NCBI GenBank assembly: GCA_017526985.1
Contig: JAFXQR010000021.1
Location: forward strand, 1-59,708
DNA: 59,708 nucleotides
Reading direction: 5' to 3'
Source of the DNA: Lachnospiraceae bacterium
GTDB taxonomy: Bacteria > Bacillota > Clostridia > Lachnospirales > Lachnospiraceae
The notes beneath the pieces are model-generated. The model saw nothing but the letters and a program-made list of their open reading frames with translations, did not search any database and had not been told where the DNA came from. The first letter of the stretch is position 1, and each line of letters begins with the position of its first letter. Shown piece by piece: positions 1 through 10,004 of the stretch. A program made the translations under genes and the position numbers.

Positions 1-308
1 GCTCTCTTCAGCAGAACGGAAGCGGAACCAAACTTACCAATCTGATCATGTGTGATGGATTCGTTCTCATCACGTGCTACAGTTACCAGATGCTTAGCTG
101 CATCCTCTTTGCCTTTACGGATCGCCTCCGGGATTTCGGAAGCCTTACCCAGTCCGGCACCTACGTGGCCAGCGCCATCACCTACTACTACCAGTGCTGT
201 GAAACGGAAGTTACGACCACCCTTTACAACCTTGGTAACGCGCTTGATGGCAACGACCTTATCTTTTAATTCGCCCAACTGGCTGGCATCAATGATTTCA
301 CGTCTCAT
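1..308 (-). CDS. rpsE: 30S ribosomal protein S5 (3' end beyond the window)
   Basis: S5 of the small subunit, which takes part in decoding fidelity. The start ATG is at 306-308, preceded by a GGAGGAA Shine-Dalgarno site. About 102 residues are visible, including the glycine-rich double-stranded RNA-binding segment ([20 protein letters not shown]) typical of the S5 N-terminal domain. The gene follows rplR by 19 nt and leaves the window at its left edge, so the C-terminal domain is not seen. Confidence 0.97.
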   Translation of the reverse strand, partial: MRREIIDASQLGELKDKVVAIKRVTKVVKGGRNFRFTALVVVGDGAGHVGAGLGKASEIPEAIRKGKEDAAKHLVTVARDENESITHDQIGKFGSASVLLKR

Positions 309-327
309 GTACTCTATTCCTCCTCGA

Positions 328-696
328 TCAGAACTGTAAGCCGGCTTCTCTAGCCGCCTCAGCCAATGCTGCTACTTTACCGTGGTAGATATAACCACCT
401 CTGTCGAATACGACGTTCTCGATGCCCTTATCCAATGCACGCTTTGCAATGATCTCGCCAAGCACCTTTGCTGCTTCAACATTGTTTGTCTTTTCCAGCT
501 TCGCCTTTACATCCTTCTCAAGAGTGGATGCGGAAACGATGGTCTTGCCTGCTGCGTCATCGATCACCTGCGCATACATATGATTGTTGCTTCTGAATAC
601 CGCAAGACGGGGTCTCTCGGCCGTGCCGCTGAAACGGTTGCGGATCTTCAGGTGCTTCTTCTCACGAACCTTCTGTCTTGATTCTTTGCTTACCAT
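328..696 (-). CDS. rplR: 50S ribosomal protein L18
   Basis: A 5S rRNA-binding protein of the central protuberance. At 122 aa it has the family's normal length. The basic N-terminus is followed by [20 protein letters not shown], and it ends [14 protein letters not shown], the standard L18 C-terminus. It lies between rplF (15 nt gap) and rpsE, the normal spc-operon position. Confidence 0.99.
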   Translation of the reverse strand: MVSKESRQKVREKKHLKIRNRFSGTAERPRLAVFRSNNHMYAQVIDDAAGKTIVSASTLEKDVKAKLEKTNNVEAAKVLGEIIAKRALDKGIENVVFDRGGYIYHGKVAALAEAAREAGLQF

Positions 697-711
697 TTCC
701 TAGCCCCTCCC

Positions 712-1266
712 TTACTTCTTACCGGTCTTGCCGACTTTACGGCGGATTGTCTCATCAACATACTTGATACCCTTGCCCTTGTACGGTTCAGGTCTTCTCT
801 TGTCTCTGATCTCCGCTGCAAACTGGCCAACCTTCTCCTTGTCGATACCCTTAACGGTGATCAAACTGGAGTTGTTCTGCTGCTGCTCTACTACTGTCTC
901 GATGCCTTCCGGATCTTCCATCTCTACCGGATGAGAATAACCCAGAGACAAGGTCAGCTTCTTACCCTGCTTAGCAGCTCTGTAACCAACACCGTTTACT
1001 TCCAGCTTCTTCTCGAAACCATTGGTAACACCAACAACCATGTTGTTGAGCAGTGTTCTGGTCAAGCCGTGCAAGGATCTCATTCTCTTCAGATCGTTCG
1101 GTCTGGATACTGTGATCTCAGCACCTTCTACCTTGATCTCCAATTCCGGAGCAAGTGTGCGCTCCAGGGTACCCTTCGGTCCCTTTACAGTCACTTTGTT
1201 ATTTTCTGCAATATCTACCGTTACACCGGCAGGAATTGCGATTGGCATTTTTCCGATTCGTGACAT
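712..1266 (-). CDS. rplF: 50S ribosomal protein L6
   Basis: L6 lies near the sarcin-ricin loop and the factor-binding site. The 184-aa protein starts [15 protein letters not shown]. It has the two L6 repeats and the signature region [16 protein letters not shown] near the C-terminus. It is spaced 16 nt from rpsH, with no sign of truncation. Confidence 0.99.
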   Translation of the reverse strand: MSRIGKMPIAIPAGVTVDIAENNKVTVKGPKGTLERTLAPELEIKVEGAEITVSRPNDLKRMRSLHGLTRTLLNNMVVGVTNGFEKKLEVNGVGYRAAKQGKKLTLSLGYSHPVEMEDPEGIETVVEQQQNNSSLITVKGIDKEKVGQFAAEIRDKRRPEPYKGKGIKYVDETIRRKVGKTGKK

Positions 1267-1282
1267 GCCCGTACCTCCTATT

Positions 1283-1684
1283 TTACCATACGAAAGCCAG
1301 TACTTCGCCGCCGACTTTCAGTTTTCTAGCTTCTTTGTCTGTGATCACACCCTGGTTGGTAGAGATGATCGCAATACCCAGGCCACCCAGTACTCTGGGA
1401 AGCTCATCCTTACCTGCATACACACGCAGACCCGGCTTGGAAATTCTCTTGATACCGGTAATGATCTTCTCATTCTTGTCTGCACCGTACTTTAAGGTAA
1501 TGTGGATTGCCTTGAAGTTACCATCATCTACTAACTCGTACTTTCTGATATAGCCCTCATCCTGCAGGATCTGTGCGATTGCAAGCTTCATCTTGGATGA
1601 AGGAACATCAACCGTATCATGTTTTGCAGTGTTTGCATTACGGATTCTTGTAAGCATATCTGCAATAGGATCGCTCATTGTCAT
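1283..1684 (-). CDS. rpsH: 30S ribosomal protein S8
   Basis: S8 binds the 16S central domain and in some bacteria also represses the spc operon. The 133 aa begin [17 protein letters not shown] and end with the family signature around [16 protein letters not shown]. Two ATGs lie 6 nt apart; the first is kept because it sits 8 nt from a GGAGG site. Confidence 0.99.
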   Translation of the reverse strand: MTMSDPIADMLTRIRNANTAKHDTVDVPSSKMKLAIAQILQDEGYIRKYELVDDGNFKAIHITLKYGADKNEKIITGIKRISKPGLRVYAGKDELPRVLGGLGIAIISTNQGVITDKEARKLKVGGEVLAFVW

Positions 1685-1705
1685 TTTCGTTTCCTCCTCC
1701 CTTTC

Positions 1706-1891
1706 TTACCAGCTCGCCTTTTTCACGCCCGGAATCTGGCCCTTGTAAGCCAGCTCACGGAAGCATACACGGCAGATGCCATACTTCCGCAGTACGGAAT
1801 GCGGGCGGCCGCAGAGATTACAACGGGTATAAGCCCGTGTAGAGAACTTCGGCTTGCGCGACTGCTTAATCTTCATTGCTGTTTTAGCCAT
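1706..1891 (-). CDS. rpsN: 30S ribosomal protein S14, zinc-binding short form
   Basis: A 61-aa S14 of the type common in Firmicutes. Four cysteines (CNLCG and CRVCF) form the zinc ribbon, followed by the conserved C-terminus PGVKKASW. The long zinc-free S14 is not seen in this window. It lies between rplE and rpsH. Confidence 0.99.
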   Translation of the reverse strand: MAKTAMKIKQSRKPKFSTRAYTRCNLCGRPHSVLRKYGICRVCFRELAYKGQIPGVKKASW

Positions 1892-1921
1892 GATCTATCT
1901 TTCCTCCTATACTTAGGCTAC

Positions 1922-2467
1922 TTAGGCGTTTTTTGCAAACGGCATGTTGAACAGTGTCAGTAACTCTCTTGCTTCCTCGTCGGTCTTAGCGGTCGTTACG
2001 ATGATAACATCCATACCACGAACCTTGTCAACCTTATCATATTCGATCTCCGGGAAGATGAGCTGCTCCTTGATGCCCAGTGCATAGTTGCCTCTGCCAT
2101 CGAAAGAGTTCGGATTTACACCACGGAAGTCACGCACACGAGGCAATGCCAGGTTGATCAGACGATCCAAAAACTCGTACATCTTATCACCACGAAGAGT
2201 GGTCTTGCAACCGATTGCCTGTCCCTCACGGATCTTGAAGTTTGCGATGGAATTCTTTGCCTTGGTCACAACTGCCTTCTGGCCGGTGATGGTCTCCATA
2301 TCGGATACTGCGCTCTCCAGAAGCTTTGCGTTTTCCTTAGCTTCGCCAACGCCCATATTGATCACGATCTTGTCGATCTTCGGCACTTCCATCACGTTCT
2401 TGTAGCCGAACTTCTTGGTCATTGCGTCAACGATCTCATTTGTATAAGTATCTTTTAATCTACTCAA
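1922..2467 (-). CDS. rplE: 50S ribosomal protein L5
   Basis: L5 binds 5S rRNA and contacts the P-site tRNA. The 181 aa have the family length. Recognisable segments are [19 protein letters not shown], the [17 protein letters not shown] stretch and [20 protein letters not shown]. It is 20 nt downstream of rplX. Confidence 0.99.
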   Translation of the reverse strand: MSRLKDTYTNEIVDAMTKKFGYKNVMEVPKIDKIVINMGVGEAKENAKLLESAVSDMETITGQKAVVTKAKNSIANFKIREGQAIGCKTTLRGDKMYEFLDRLINLALPRVRDFRGVNPNSFDGRGNYALGIKEQLIFPEIEYDKVDKVRGMDVIIVTTAKTDEEARELLTLFNMPFAKNA

Positions 2468-2486
2468 TGTCTTGGGCTCCTTTCGC

Positions 2487-2801
2487 TTAATCGATCACAT
2501 CGCCGGTGGACTTTGCAAAGCGAACCTTCTTGCCATCCACTTCTTTGAATCCGATCCTGGTGGGCTTGCCCTTATGCACATACATTACATTGGAGATATC
2601 GATCGGTGCTTCTTTCTCAACGATACCGCCGGTCTGATTCTGTGCAGACGGTTTGGAGTGACGTTTGATCATATTGACGCCTTCTACCAGAACTTTACCG
2701 TTCTTGTGGTCGATCTTTGTGACCTTGCCTTCCTTACCTTTGCCCTTCTCTGTGCTGCCGGTCATTACTCTAACCGTATCACCAACTTTAATCTTTGTCA
2801 T
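2487..2801 (-). CDS. rplX: 50S ribosomal protein L24
   Basis: An assembly initiator protein of the large subunit. At 104 aa it has an N-terminal KOW motif ([20 protein letters not shown]) and the usual [14 protein letters not shown] segment. It is placed between rplN and rplE with 15-20 nt gaps. Confidence 0.99.
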   Translation of the reverse strand: MTKIKVGDTVRVMTGSTEKGKGKEGKVTKIDHKNGKVLVEGVNMIKRHSKPSAQNQTGGIVEKEAPIDISNVMYVHKGKPTRIGFKEVDGKKVRFAKSTGDVID

Positions 2802-2816
2802 TTGCCTGTCCTCCTC

Positions 2817-3185
2817 TTACAATACTTCGGGAGCCAGGGAAACGATCTTCATGAACTGTTTCTCTCTCAGCTCTCTCGCAACCGGCCCAAAGATACGGGT
2901 TCCTCTCGGGGTCTTGTCATCCTTGATGATGACAGCTGCGTTCTCGTCAAACTTGATGTAGGAGCCGTCTTTGCGGTGAGCGCCCTTTACGGAACGAACC
3001 ACAACAGCCTTTACTACATCACCCTTCTTTACAACGCCGCCGGGTGTTGCATCCTTGACCGTAGCAACGATCACATCACCGATGTTGGCATATCTCCTGG
3101 TGGAGCCGCCGACCACGCGGATGCACAGGATTTCCTTTGCGCCTGTATTATCAGCGACTTTCAGTCTGCTTTCCTGTTGTACCAT
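2817..3185 (-). CDS. rplN: 50S ribosomal protein L14
   Basis: A subunit-interface protein of 122 aa that begins [20 protein letters not shown]. It contains the L14 signature ([20 protein letters not shown]) and ends LAPEVL. The start has a GGAGA Shine-Dalgarno site, and the order rpsQ-rplN-rplX is normal. Confidence 0.99.
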   Translation of the reverse strand: MVQQESRLKVADNTGAKEILCIRVVGGSTRRYANIGDVIVATVKDATPGGVVKKGDVVKAVVVRSVKGAHRKDGSYIKFDENAAVIIKDDKTPRGTRIFGPVARELREKQFMKIVSLAPEVL

Positions 3186-3209
3186 GATCTTTCTCCTTCC
3201 TTCGTAGGC

Positions 3210-3467
3210 TTACTTCGCACGTTCTACAACTTCTACAAGTCTCCATCTCTTATCCTTGGAGAGCGGTCTTGTTTCCATGACCTTCACGGTATCACCGATC
3301 TTTGCATCGTTGTTCTCATCGTGTGCTTTCAGCTTGTAGGTCTTCTTTACGATCTTGTTGTAAAGAGGATGCTTTACATGGTCTTCTACAGCGACCGTGA
3401 TGGTCTTCTGCATCTTGTCGCTTACGACCTTGCCTGTACGGACTTTTCTCAAATTTCTTTCTTCCAC
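3210..3467 (-). CDS. rpsQ: 30S ribosomal protein S17
   Basis: An early-assembly 16S-binding protein of 85 aa. The OB-fold core is visible as [19 protein letters not shown] and [20 protein letters not shown], the S17 signature. It follows rpmC by 14 nt. Confidence 0.99.
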   Translation of the reverse strand: MEERNLRKVRTGKVVSDKMQKTITVAVEDHVKHPLYNKIVKKTYKLKAHDENNDAKIGDTVKVMETRPLSKDKRWRLVEVVERAK

Positions 3468-3481
3468 GATCTTGCTCCTCC

Positions 3482-3700
3482 TTATGCTTCTGCCTTCTGC
3501 TTAGCACTCAGTACGGTCTTGATACGAGCGATGTTCTTCTTCACTTCGCCGATCCGTGCTGTGTTGTCCAGCTGATTTGTGGCATTCTGGAAGTGCAGAT
3601 TGAAGAGTTCCTTCTTCGCATCCACCAGAGCCTGGTTCAGCTCTGCCTCAGATTTATTCTTTAATTCATCTGTATACTTTTTGATCTTCTTAGTTGCCAT
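3482..3700 (-). CDS. rpmC: 50S ribosomal protein L29
   Basis: A two-helix protein near the exit tunnel, 72 aa. It carries the family core [20 protein letters not shown] followed by [11 protein letters not shown]. Its start overlaps the end of rplP by 11 nt, which implies translational coupling. Confidence 0.98.
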   Translation of the reverse strand: MATKKIKKYTDELKNKSEAELNQALVDAKKELFNLHFQNATNQLDNTARIGEVKKNIARIKTVLSAKQKAEA

Positions 3701-4139
3701 TTACTACACCGCCTTCCTGATCCGCTTCCAGATCTGCCTTGGAAACGATCTTGCACTTGCAGGGAAGCTTGTGTGTTGCGAGACGTAATGCTTCCTTTGC
3801 TACCTCTTCGGAAACGCCTGCGATCTCAAACATCACACGGCCCGGCTTTACAACTGCTACCCAGTACTCCAGAGTACCTTTACCGGAACCCATTCGGGTT
3901 TCAGCGGGCTTTGTGGTTACCGGCTTATCCGGGAAGATCTTGATCCATACACGACCGCCACGCTTGATGTAACGCGTCATAGCGATACGGGCTGCTTCTA
4001 TCTGATTTGATCTGATCCAGCAGGGCTCTAATGCCACGATACCGTACTCACCATAGGTCAGCGTGTTACCGCGCATTGCCTTACCTGTCATCGTACCGCG
4101 AAACTGCTTGCGGCGCTTTACTCTCTTCGGCATTAACAT
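3690..4139 (-). CDS. rplP: 50S ribosomal protein L16
   Basis: L16 organises the A-site region of the large subunit. The 149 aa begin [15 protein letters not shown] and contain [20 protein letters not shown] and [20 protein letters not shown], both L16 signatures. The first ATG is chosen because it is 9 nt from a GGAG site. The C-terminus extends about 10 residues past the usual end and overlaps rpmC. Confidence 0.99.
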   Translation of the reverse strand: MLMPKRVKRRKQFRGTMTGKAMRGNTLTYGEYGIVALEPCWIRSNQIEAARIAMTRYIKRGGRVWIKIFPDKPVTTKPAETRMGSGKGTLEYWVAVVKPGRVMFEIAGVSEEVAKEALRLATHKLPCKCKIVSKADLEADQEGGVVNGN

Positions 4140-4142
4140 GAT

Positions 4143-4826
4143 TTATCGCTCCTTCCCTTCGCTGTTGTTCTTCGTCGGAAGTACCTCACCACGGTAGATC
4201 CAAACCTTTACACCGATCTTTCCGTATGTGGTATCCGCCTCTGCGAATCCATAGTCAATATCTGCGCGGAGTGTCTGCAGAGGAATGGTACCCTCGCTGT
4301 AGAACTCCGTTCTCGCCATATCAGCACCGCCCAGACGGCCGGATACTGCAGCCTTGATACCCTGCGCTCCGGTAAGGGAGTTGCCACGGTTATCTTTCTT
4401 CATTGTTCTCATCATGCAGGATTTCACTGCACGACGGAAGGAAATACGGTTCTCAAGCTGCTGTGCGATATTTTCTGCTACCAGCTGTGCGTCTGCATCC
4501 GGCTTCTTTACTTCCTGCACATCCAGGGAGATTTCCTTGCGGCCGATCTCTTTCTGCAGTGCCTTCTTGGTGGTCTCGATACCGGTGCCGCCCTTGCCGA
4601 TCACTACGCCGGGCTTCTGGGTGTAAACTACTACTTCCAGCTTCTCAGCCTTTCTTGCGATCTCAATCTTGGATACGCCTGCGGAGTAGAGCCTCTTCTT
4701 CAGGAACTTACGGATCTTGTAATCCTCAGCCAGATACTCTGCGAACTTATCTTCGCTGTACCATCTGGAATCCCAGTCTTTGATAACACCGACTCTTAAA
4801 CCGTGCGGATTAACTTTCTGTCCCAT
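4143..4826 (-). CDS. rpsC: 30S ribosomal protein S3
   Basis: S3 lines the mRNA entry channel. It has 227 aa: an N-terminal KH domain with [18 protein letters not shown], then the C-terminal domain with [16 protein letters not shown] and [20 protein letters not shown]. It is followed 3 nt later by rplP and preceded 2 nt away by rplV. Confidence 0.99.
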   Translation of the reverse strand: MGQKVNPHGLRVGVIKDWDSRWYSEDKFAEYLAEDYKIRKFLKKRLYSAGVSKIEIARKAEKLEVVVYTQKPGVVIGKGGTGIETTKKALQKEIGRKEISLDVQEVKKPDADAQLVAENIAQQLENRISFRRAVKSCMMRTMKKDNRGNSLTGAQGIKAAVSGRLGGADMARTEFYSEGTIPLQTLRADIDYGFAEADTTYGKIGVKVWIYRGEVLPTKNNSEGKER

Positions 4827-4828
4827 AC

Positions 4829-5227
4829 TTACTTAGCTCCTTTCTCGTCCAGAACGATCGTGATGTGGCTCACGCGCTTCTCAATCCTGTAAGCACGGCC
4901 CTGTGCTCTCGGGTGGATCCGCTTCATTGTCGGCCCCTTGTTTGCATAGCACGCTGCAATGTACAGGTTGTCCGGATTCATACCGTTATTGTTCTCTGCA
5001 TTTGCGATAGCGGAATCGAGCAGCTTCTTGATCAGTGAAGAAGCGTATCTCGGATTGTACTCCAGAATCGCCTTTGCTGTTGTCACATCTTTACCGCGGA
5101 TCGCATCCAAAACGAAGCACGCCTTCTGTACGGAAACCCTTGCGTAAGATAACTTTGCGGAGGGCCTTGTCTCTCTGTTCTCCCGGTTTCTTTCTCGCTT
5201 AATCTGCGATCTATGTCCCTTAGCCAT
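4829..5227 (-). CDS. rplV: 50S ribosomal protein L22
   Basis: An exit-tunnel protein; its beta-hairpin loop is the site of macrolide resistance mutations in other bacteria. The protein has 132 aa. Its hairpin region reads [20 protein letters not shown], followed by [10 protein letters not shown]. The N-terminus ([20 protein letters not shown]) is about 15-20 residues longer and more basic than the minimal family form. Confidence 0.98.
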   Translation of the reverse strand: MAKGHRSQIKRERNRENRETRPSAKLSYARVSVQKACFVLDAIRGKDVTTAKAILEYNPRYASSLIKKLLDSAIANAENNNGMNPDNLYIAACYANKGPTMKRIHPRAQGRAYRIEKRVSHITIVLDEKGAK

Positions 5228-5244
5228 TTGTTCCTCCTCCTATC

Positions 5245-5526
5245 TTACTTAACTTTCGATTTCTTATCGTCTTTGCCGTGGCCGCGGAAGGTACGCGTAG
5301 CCACGAACTCGCCGAGCTTATGTCCTACCATATCTTCGGTAACATATACAGGCACATGCTTGCGTCCGTCGTGTACAGCGATCGTATGCCCTACAAAAGA
5401 GGGGAAGATCGTGGACCGGCGGGACCAGGTCTTGATTGCCTGCTTTTTGCCGGATGCGTTCATGTTGTCAACTGCTTTCAGCAGGCTCGCATCTGCAAAA
5501 GGACCTTTCTTTAATGATCTTGCCAT
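5245..5526 (-). CDS. rpsS: 30S ribosomal protein S19
   Basis: A 16S-head protein of 93 aa, [19 protein letters not shown] at the N-terminus. It contains the S19 signature ([20 protein letters not shown], then [14 protein letters not shown]). It lies between rplB and rplV. Confidence 0.99.
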   Translation of the reverse strand: MARSLKKGPFADASLLKAVDNMNASGKKQAIKTWSRRSTIFPSFVGHTIAVHDGRKHVPVYVTEDMVGHKLGEFVATRTFRGHGKDDKKSKVK

Positions 5527-5550
5527 TTCTTATATCCTCCTTAATCCCGC

Positions 5551-6393
5551 TTACTTGATCGCCTTGCCGTCGCGTCTTCTCACGATCAGCTTGTTGGAAT
5601 GTTTCTTCTTTGCTCTGGTCTTCAGGCCCAGTGCCGGCTTGCCCCACGGAGTGGAAGGACCCGGACGTCCGATACCTGTCTTACCTTCACCACCACCGTG
5701 CGGGTGATCGTTCGGGTTCATTACGGAACCTCTTACGGTCGGGCGGATACCCATATGACGCTTACGTCCTGCTTTACCGATGTTGATCAGGTTGTGATCA
5801 CCGTTGCCGATCACACCGATGGATGCGCGGCACTCGATCGGCACCATTCTCATTTCGCCGGACGGAAGGCGGAGTGTTGCATACTTGCCTTCCTTAGCCA
5901 TCAGCTGCGCGGAGTTGCCTGCTGCACGAACCATCTGGCCACCCTTGCCCGGTAACAACTCGATGTTGTGTACCAGAGTACCTACCGGAATCTCAGAAAG
6001 CGGTAAGCAGTTACCAGCTTTGATCTCGGCGTGAGGGCCGTTCATAATCTTCATTCCATCCTTCAGTCCTTCCGGAGCCAGGATGTATGCCTTCTCGCCA
6101 TCTGCGTAGCAGATCAGTGCGATGTTTGCAGTACGGTTCGGATCATACTCGATGCCAACTACCTTTGCAGGTACATCATCTTTATTTCTCTTAAAGTCGA
6201 TGATCCTGTACTTCTGACGGTTGCCGCCACCGTGATGGCGCACCGTGATCTTACCCTGATTGTTACGTCCAGCAGTCTTAGCTTTCTTTGCTAACAGGCT
6301 CTTCTCCGGAGTTGCCTTTGTAATCTCGGAAAAGTCGGAGCCCGTCATATTTCTTCTGGACGGTGTGTATGGGTTGTACTTCTTAATTCCCAT
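5551..6393 (-). CDS. rplB: 50S ribosomal protein L2
   Basis: L2 is needed for subunit association and peptidyl transfer. It is 280 aa long. Visible signatures are [20 protein letters not shown] and the C-terminal loop [20 protein letters not shown], which carries the conserved histidine near the peptidyl transferase centre. The 64-nt gap to rplW is the largest within the cluster apart from the rpsJ-rplC gap. Confidence 0.99.
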   Translation of the reverse strand: MGIKKYNPYTPSRRNMTGSDFSEITKATPEKSLLAKKAKTAGRNNQGKITVRHHGGGNRQKYRIIDFKRNKDDVPAKVVGIEYDPNRTANIALICYADGEKAYILAPEGLKDGMKIMNGPHAEIKAGNCLPLSEIPVGTLVHNIELLPGKGGQMVRAAGNSAQLMAKEGKYATLRLPSGEMRMVPIECRASIGVIGNGDHNLINIGKAGRKRHMGIRPTVRGSVMNPNDHPHGGGEGKTGIGRPGPSTPWGKPALGLKTRAKKKHSNKLIVRRRDGKAIK

Positions 6394-6457
6394 TTCTTCA
6401 TTTCTCCTTTACTTGTTTAATGTCACACTTTTCTGTGTATAGGCGAACTGTTTTTAA

Positions 6458-6757
6458 TTACAGTCCTGCAAAGATCTCAATGTCCTTGCTGTCCTCAGTC
6501 AGCTGAACGATTGCCTTTTTGGTCTTTGCTGTCTTGCCGATCACCAGACCACGGCGCTTGCTCTTACCGTCCATATTGACGGTGTTGACCTTTGCCACCT
6601 TAGCGCCTTCGAACATTTTCTCCACCGCTTCTTTGATCTGGGTCTTGTTTGCTTCCGGATGAACCAGGAAGGTATATTTCTTCAGTCCCATACCATCCAT
6701 GCTCTTCTCGGTTACGAGCGGCTTCTGGATGACGTCATAATACATGATACTTGCCAT
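6458..6757 (-). CDS. rplW: 50S ribosomal protein L23
   Basis: L23 sits at the tunnel exit and docks trigger factor and SRP. The 99 aa include IQKPLVTEKSMDGM at the N-terminus and VNTVNMDGKSKRRGLVIGKT. The ATG overlaps the last base of rplD, so translation is probably coupled. Confidence 0.99.
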   Translation of the reverse strand: MASIMYYDVIQKPLVTEKSMDGMGLKKYTFLVHPEANKTQIKEAVEKMFEGAKVAKVNTVNMDGKSKRRGLVIGKTAKTKKAIVQLTEDSKDIEIFAGL

Positions 6758-7377
6758 TATGCATACACCTCCTCGATGGTCGCAACCGCTGCCTTTGTCA
6801 GGACTACGGTGCCTGCGTTCATCACATCATATACGTTGATGGTGCTTGTCACTGCCGTCTTTGCATCCGGAATGTTTCTTGCAGAAAGGATCACATTGTC
6901 ATCCTTCTCATTCAGAACCACCAGCGCCTTATCAGCCTTGATGTTCTTCAGAACCTCAGCAAAACGCTTTGTCTTGATCTCATCAAACTTCAGTTCATCA
7001 ACTACGATCAGCTTCTGATCTGCAACCTTAATGCTCAGTGCGCTCTTCAGAGCAGCTCTCTTCTCTTTCTTGTTGATCTTGAAAGAGTAGTCACGCGGTA
7101 CGGGAGCGAATACGACGCCGCCACCCTTCCACTGCGGAGCACGGATGGAGCCCTGTCTTGCGTGTCCTGTGCCCTTCTGTCTCCAAGGCTTGCGTCCGCC
7201 ACCGGATACCTCCGAGCGAGTCTTAGCCTTCTGTGTTCCCTGTCTGTTATTTGCAAGCTGCTGCACTACTGCCAGGTGTACCAGGTGTTCGTTCACCTCT
7301 ACACCGAAGATCTCATCGCTTAAGTCGATCGTGCCAACTTCCTTGCCTTCCATGTTTACAACAGATACTTTAGCCAT
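6757..7377 (-). CDS. rplD: 50S ribosomal protein L4
   Basis: A tunnel protein, and in Escherichia coli also the autogenous repressor of this operon. It has 206 aa. The extended loop is seen as SEVSGGGRKPWRQKGTGHAR followed by GSIRAPQWKGGGVVFAPVPR. Whether it regulates the leader found upstream of rpsJ cannot be read from the sequence. Confidence 0.99.
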   Translation of the reverse strand: MAKVSVVNMEGKEVGTIDLSDEIFGVEVNEHLVHLAVVQQLANNRQGTQKAKTRSEVSGGGRKPWRQKGTGHARQGSIRAPQWKGGGVVFAPVPRDYSFKINKKEKRAALKSALSIKVADQKLIVVDELKFDEIKTKRFAEVLKNIKADKALVVLNEKDDNVILSARNIPDAKTAVTSTINVYDVMNAGTVVLTKAAVATIEEVYA

Positions 7378-7399
7378 TGTAAGTGCATCCTCCTTTCGC

Positions 7400-8083
7400 T
7401 TAAGCTTCTACCTTAGTGGTCTCTTTGATGGTGATCAGCGCTTTCTTTGCGCCCGGAACCGCACCCTTTACCAGGAGCAGATTCTTTTCAGCATCCACAC
7501 GAACCACCTCAAGATTTCTAACTGTTACCTGTACAGAACCCATATGTCCCGGCATTCTCTTGCCCTTGAATACTCTGGAAGGGGAAGAGCAAGCACCGTT
7601 GGAGCCAGCGTGGCGATGGTATTTGGAACCGTGTGCCATAGGCCCTCTGGACTGTCCGTGACGCTTGATCGCGCCCTGGAAACCTTTACCTTTGGTAATT
7701 GCCGTAGCGTCGATCTTGTCGCCCTCCGCAAAGATGTCTGCCTTGATCTCCTGAGCCAAAGCATATTCATCTGCATTTTCAAAACGGAACTCACGCAGAT
7801 ATCTCTTCGCGCTTACACCAGCTTTTTTGAAGTGCCCCTGCTGTGCCTTGTTTACACCGTGGCGATGAGCTACTTCTTTCTTGCCAGCCTTGTCCTTGTT
7901 GACAATACGCTCTTTCTTCTCGCCGAAACCTACCTGTACAGCGCTGTAGCCATCATTCTCTACAGTCTTTACCTGGGTAACCACACAAGGGCCAGCTTCC
8001 AGAACTGTTACAGGAACCAAAGTTCCGTCTTCTTTGAAGATCTGCGTCATGCCGATCTTTGTTGCCAAGATTGCTTTCTTCAT
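7400..8083 (-). CDS. rplC: 50S ribosomal protein L3
   Basis: An assembly initiator protein of the large subunit. The start is placed at 8083 ([16 protein letters not shown]) because an AAAAGGAGG site lies just upstream at 8091-8099; an in-frame ATG further out at 8131 lacks such a site and would add residues unlike L3. The 227 aa contain [20 protein letters not shown] and [20 protein letters not shown], the L3 signatures. Confidence 0.98.
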   Translation of the reverse strand: MKKAILATKIGMTQIFKEDGTLVPVTVLEAGPCVVTQVKTVENDGYSAVQVGFGEKKERIVNKDKAGKKEVAHRHGVNKAQQGHFKKAGVSAKRYLREFRFENADEYALAQEIKADIFAEGDKIDATAITKGKGFQGAIKRHGQSRGPMAHGSKYHRHAGSNGACSSPSRVFKGKRMPGHMGSVQVTVRNLEVVRVDAEKNLLLVKGAVPGAKKALITIKETTKVEA

Positions 8084-8184
8084 ACATTTGCCTCCTTTTG
8101 ATCTACTAAAGCGGTACGACTGTGCGTACATAAAGTTAGTAGAGGTTTTTTATTTACCGTAACCGTTTTTGACAGTTACCTGGT

Positions 8185-8499
8185 TTACTGCATTTTGACG
8201 TCTACATAAACGCCAGCCGGAAGATCCATCTTCTGCATTGCTTCCACGATCTTCGGCGAAGGATTGTGGATATCGATCAGGCGCTTGTGTGTACGCTGTT
8301 CGAACTGCTCTCTGGAATCTTTGTACTTGTGTACCGCACGAAGGATGGTTACGACTTCCTTCTTTGTCGGAAGGGGTACCGGACCGCTCACTGCTGCACC
8401 GCTCTTCTTTGCGGTATCGATGATCTTCTGTGCGGAAGCATCTACCAGCTTGTGGTCATACGCCTTCAGTGTTACTCTCATTTTCTGTCCTGCTGCCAT
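8185..8499 (-). CDS. rpsJ: 30S ribosomal protein S10 (NusE)
   Basis: The first gene of the cluster. S10 is a 16S-head protein and also the NusE antitermination factor. The 104 aa include [40 protein letters not shown] and [18 protein letters not shown]. The start at 8499 has GAGAGGAGA 7 nt upstream. It lies downstream of a long structured leader. Confidence 0.99.
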   Translation of the reverse strand: MAAGQKMRVTLKAYDHKLVDASAQKIIDTAKKSGAAVSGPVPLPTKKEVVTILRAVHKYKDSREQFEQRTHKRLIDIHNPSPKIVEAMQKMDLPAGVYVDVKMQ

Positions 8500-8575
8500 A
8501 AAAAAAGTCTCCTCTCATTTAATTACTACAAGCGGCGACTGTACACTCTCCCGTGTGTGTCATGCTTTTCCTTTT

Positions 8576-8606
8576 AAAAAAACCCTGTGTTCACAAGACA
8601 TCAGGG
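8576..8606 (-). terminator. Intrinsic terminator inside the S10-operon leader (probable attenuator)
   Basis: On the minus strand CCCTG-A-TGT, loop CTTGTGA, ACA-CAGGG is followed by seven T. It lies between the promoter at 8789-8817 and the rpsJ start, about 75 nt before the gene. A terminator here would stop most transcripts unless an alternative fold or a factor intervenes. Other short hairpins in the leader are TGTCA/TGACA at 8684-8700 and a CTGT/ACAG stem at about 8660-8680. The controlling ligand or protein is not identifiable by eye. Confidence 0.7.
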
Positions 8607-8788
8607 CTGCACAAACAAACACGTCGTTTCTGTGATCTCTTAATTTATTAAGTACACAGACTGTTTTTCGTACAGTGACTTGTTGTCAGATGAATTGACA
8701 TTTGCTCCACGGAAAACCCGCTCACCCTATAATTTTTGAGTTCGCGGCAACCTCACGCTTCACAGCTATCAATGTCACAGCAATGGTG

Positions 8789-8817
8789 ATTATACTATAG
8801 CTATTTTTCGATTGCAA
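8789..8817 (-). promoter_or_regulatory. S10-operon promoter
   Basis: TTGCAA at 8812-8817, a 17-nt spacer and a perfect TATAAT at 8789-8794 on the minus strand. Transcription would begin near 8782, giving a leader of about 280 nt before rpsJ. The rest of the gap to 9060 is AT-rich. It holds a 7-bp inverted repeat (CACCGGC 8921-8927, GCCGGTG 8965-8971) and a possible plus-strand -10 box (TATAAT, 8909-8914) for the methyltransferase, with a poor -35. Confidence 0.8.
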
Positions 8818-9060
8818 GCATTTTTTACAAATTTTCGCAATTTTTTTCTGTAATTTTTTTATTTCGCCCCAATTCAGTTATTTATGTAAACCAAATCAGT
8901 ATTTCTTCTATAATAAATACCACCGGCACGCATCTGGCCACACAGCAAAATCATATTGCCAAACGCCGGTGCATATTGTACCATAGGGGGAGTGATTTAC
9001 GCAAGTCTATAACGATCTACATTTATTACTTAATTATATATAGAAGCATTGGAGAACGAT

Positions 9061-9945
9061 ATGTGGGTAGCCGAGAACTGGAAAGATTATGAAGTATTGG
9101 ATTGCACAAGTGGCGAGAAGCTGGAACGCTGGGGGGATTATATCCTGGTGCGCCCCGACCCGCAGGTGATCTGGGAAACCGGCCACGAGCATCCTTCATG
9201 GAAAAAGAAGAACGGCCACTATCACCGCAGCGCAAAAGGCGGCGGCGAATGGGAATTCTTTAACCTTCCGAAAGAATGGACCATCTCCTATCCCCTGCCC
9301 ACAGATCATACCCTGACGTTTCACCTGAAACCTTTCGCTTTCAAACACACCGGTATTTTCCCGGAGCAGGCAGTCAATTGGGACTGGATGAGCAAACTGG
9401 TTTCAGAGCAGGTTGCTTTGGGCCGCAGCATCAAGGTGCTCAACCTTTTCGCCTATACCGGCGGCGCTACTGCTGCCCTGGCCGCATCCGGCGCTCAGGT
9501 GACCCACGTGGATGCCGCAAAAGGCATGGTGAACTGGGCCAAAGAAAACGCAGTTGCATCTCAGGTTCCAAAGGAAAATACCCGTTGGATCGTGGACGAC
9601 TGCGCCAAGTTTGTTGAACGGGAACTGCGCCGCGGCAATCGCTATGACGGCATTCTGATGGATCCGCCTTCCTACGGCCGTGGCCCCAAGGGAGAGATCT
9701 GGAAGATCGAAGAATCTGTGTGGCCGTTGGTCAAACAGGCCGCCCAGCTGCTCTCCGACCGTCCGCTTTTCTTCTTAATTAACTCCTATACCACTGGTCT
9801 GCAGCCGGCGGTACTGACTTATATGTTAAACTTCGCCATCAGTGCCATCTACGGCGGCAAAGTAGAGAGCAGTGAGATCGGCCTGCCTATTTCCGGCACC
9901 GAGCTCGTTCTGCCCTGCGGTGCCTCCGGACGCTGGACGCCCTAA
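9061..9945 (+). CDS. RlmI-like class I SAM-dependent (rRNA) methyltransferase
   Basis: A 294-aa Rossmann-fold methyltransferase. The SAM-binding motif I is NLFAYTGGATAAL (about residues 128-140). The substrate loop DPPSYGRG (201-208) is the DPP(F/Y) motif of base-methylating enzymes of the COG1092/RlmI type, so the substrate is probably 23S rRNA. The start is ATG 9061, with GGAG at 9051-9054 six nt upstream; a TTG start at 9049 is also open. An N-terminal PUA domain is not obvious. The exact target base is unknown. Confidence 0.8.
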   Translation: MWVAENWKDYEVLDCTSGEKLERWGDYILVRPDPQVIWETGHEHPSWKKKNGHYHRSAKGGGEWEFFNLPKEWTISYPLPTDHTLTFHLKPFAFKHTGIFPEQAVNWDWMSKLVSEQVALGRSIKVLNLFAYTGGATAALAASGAQVTHVDAAKGMVNWAKENAVASQVPKENTRWIVDDCAKFVERELRRGNRYDGILMDPPSYGRGPKGEIWKIEESVWPLVKQAAQLLSDRPLFFLINSYTTGLQPAVLTYMLNFAISAIYGGKVESSEIGLPISGTELVLPCGASGRWTP

Positions 9946-10004
9946 AGAAACACCATAAAACATCCGAAATATACTATGTGACTATACACCCATAGGGCCA
10001 ACGC

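Noticed and set aside
2472-3575. Plus-strand open frame of 367 codons opposite rplX-rpsQ
   Set aside because: It is the antisense shadow of four well-identified ribosomal protein genes and has no ribosome site or family resemblance.
7400-8131. Longer L3 start at 8131
   Set aside because: The extra 16 residues are unlike L3, and the AAAAGGAGG site directs initiation at 8083.
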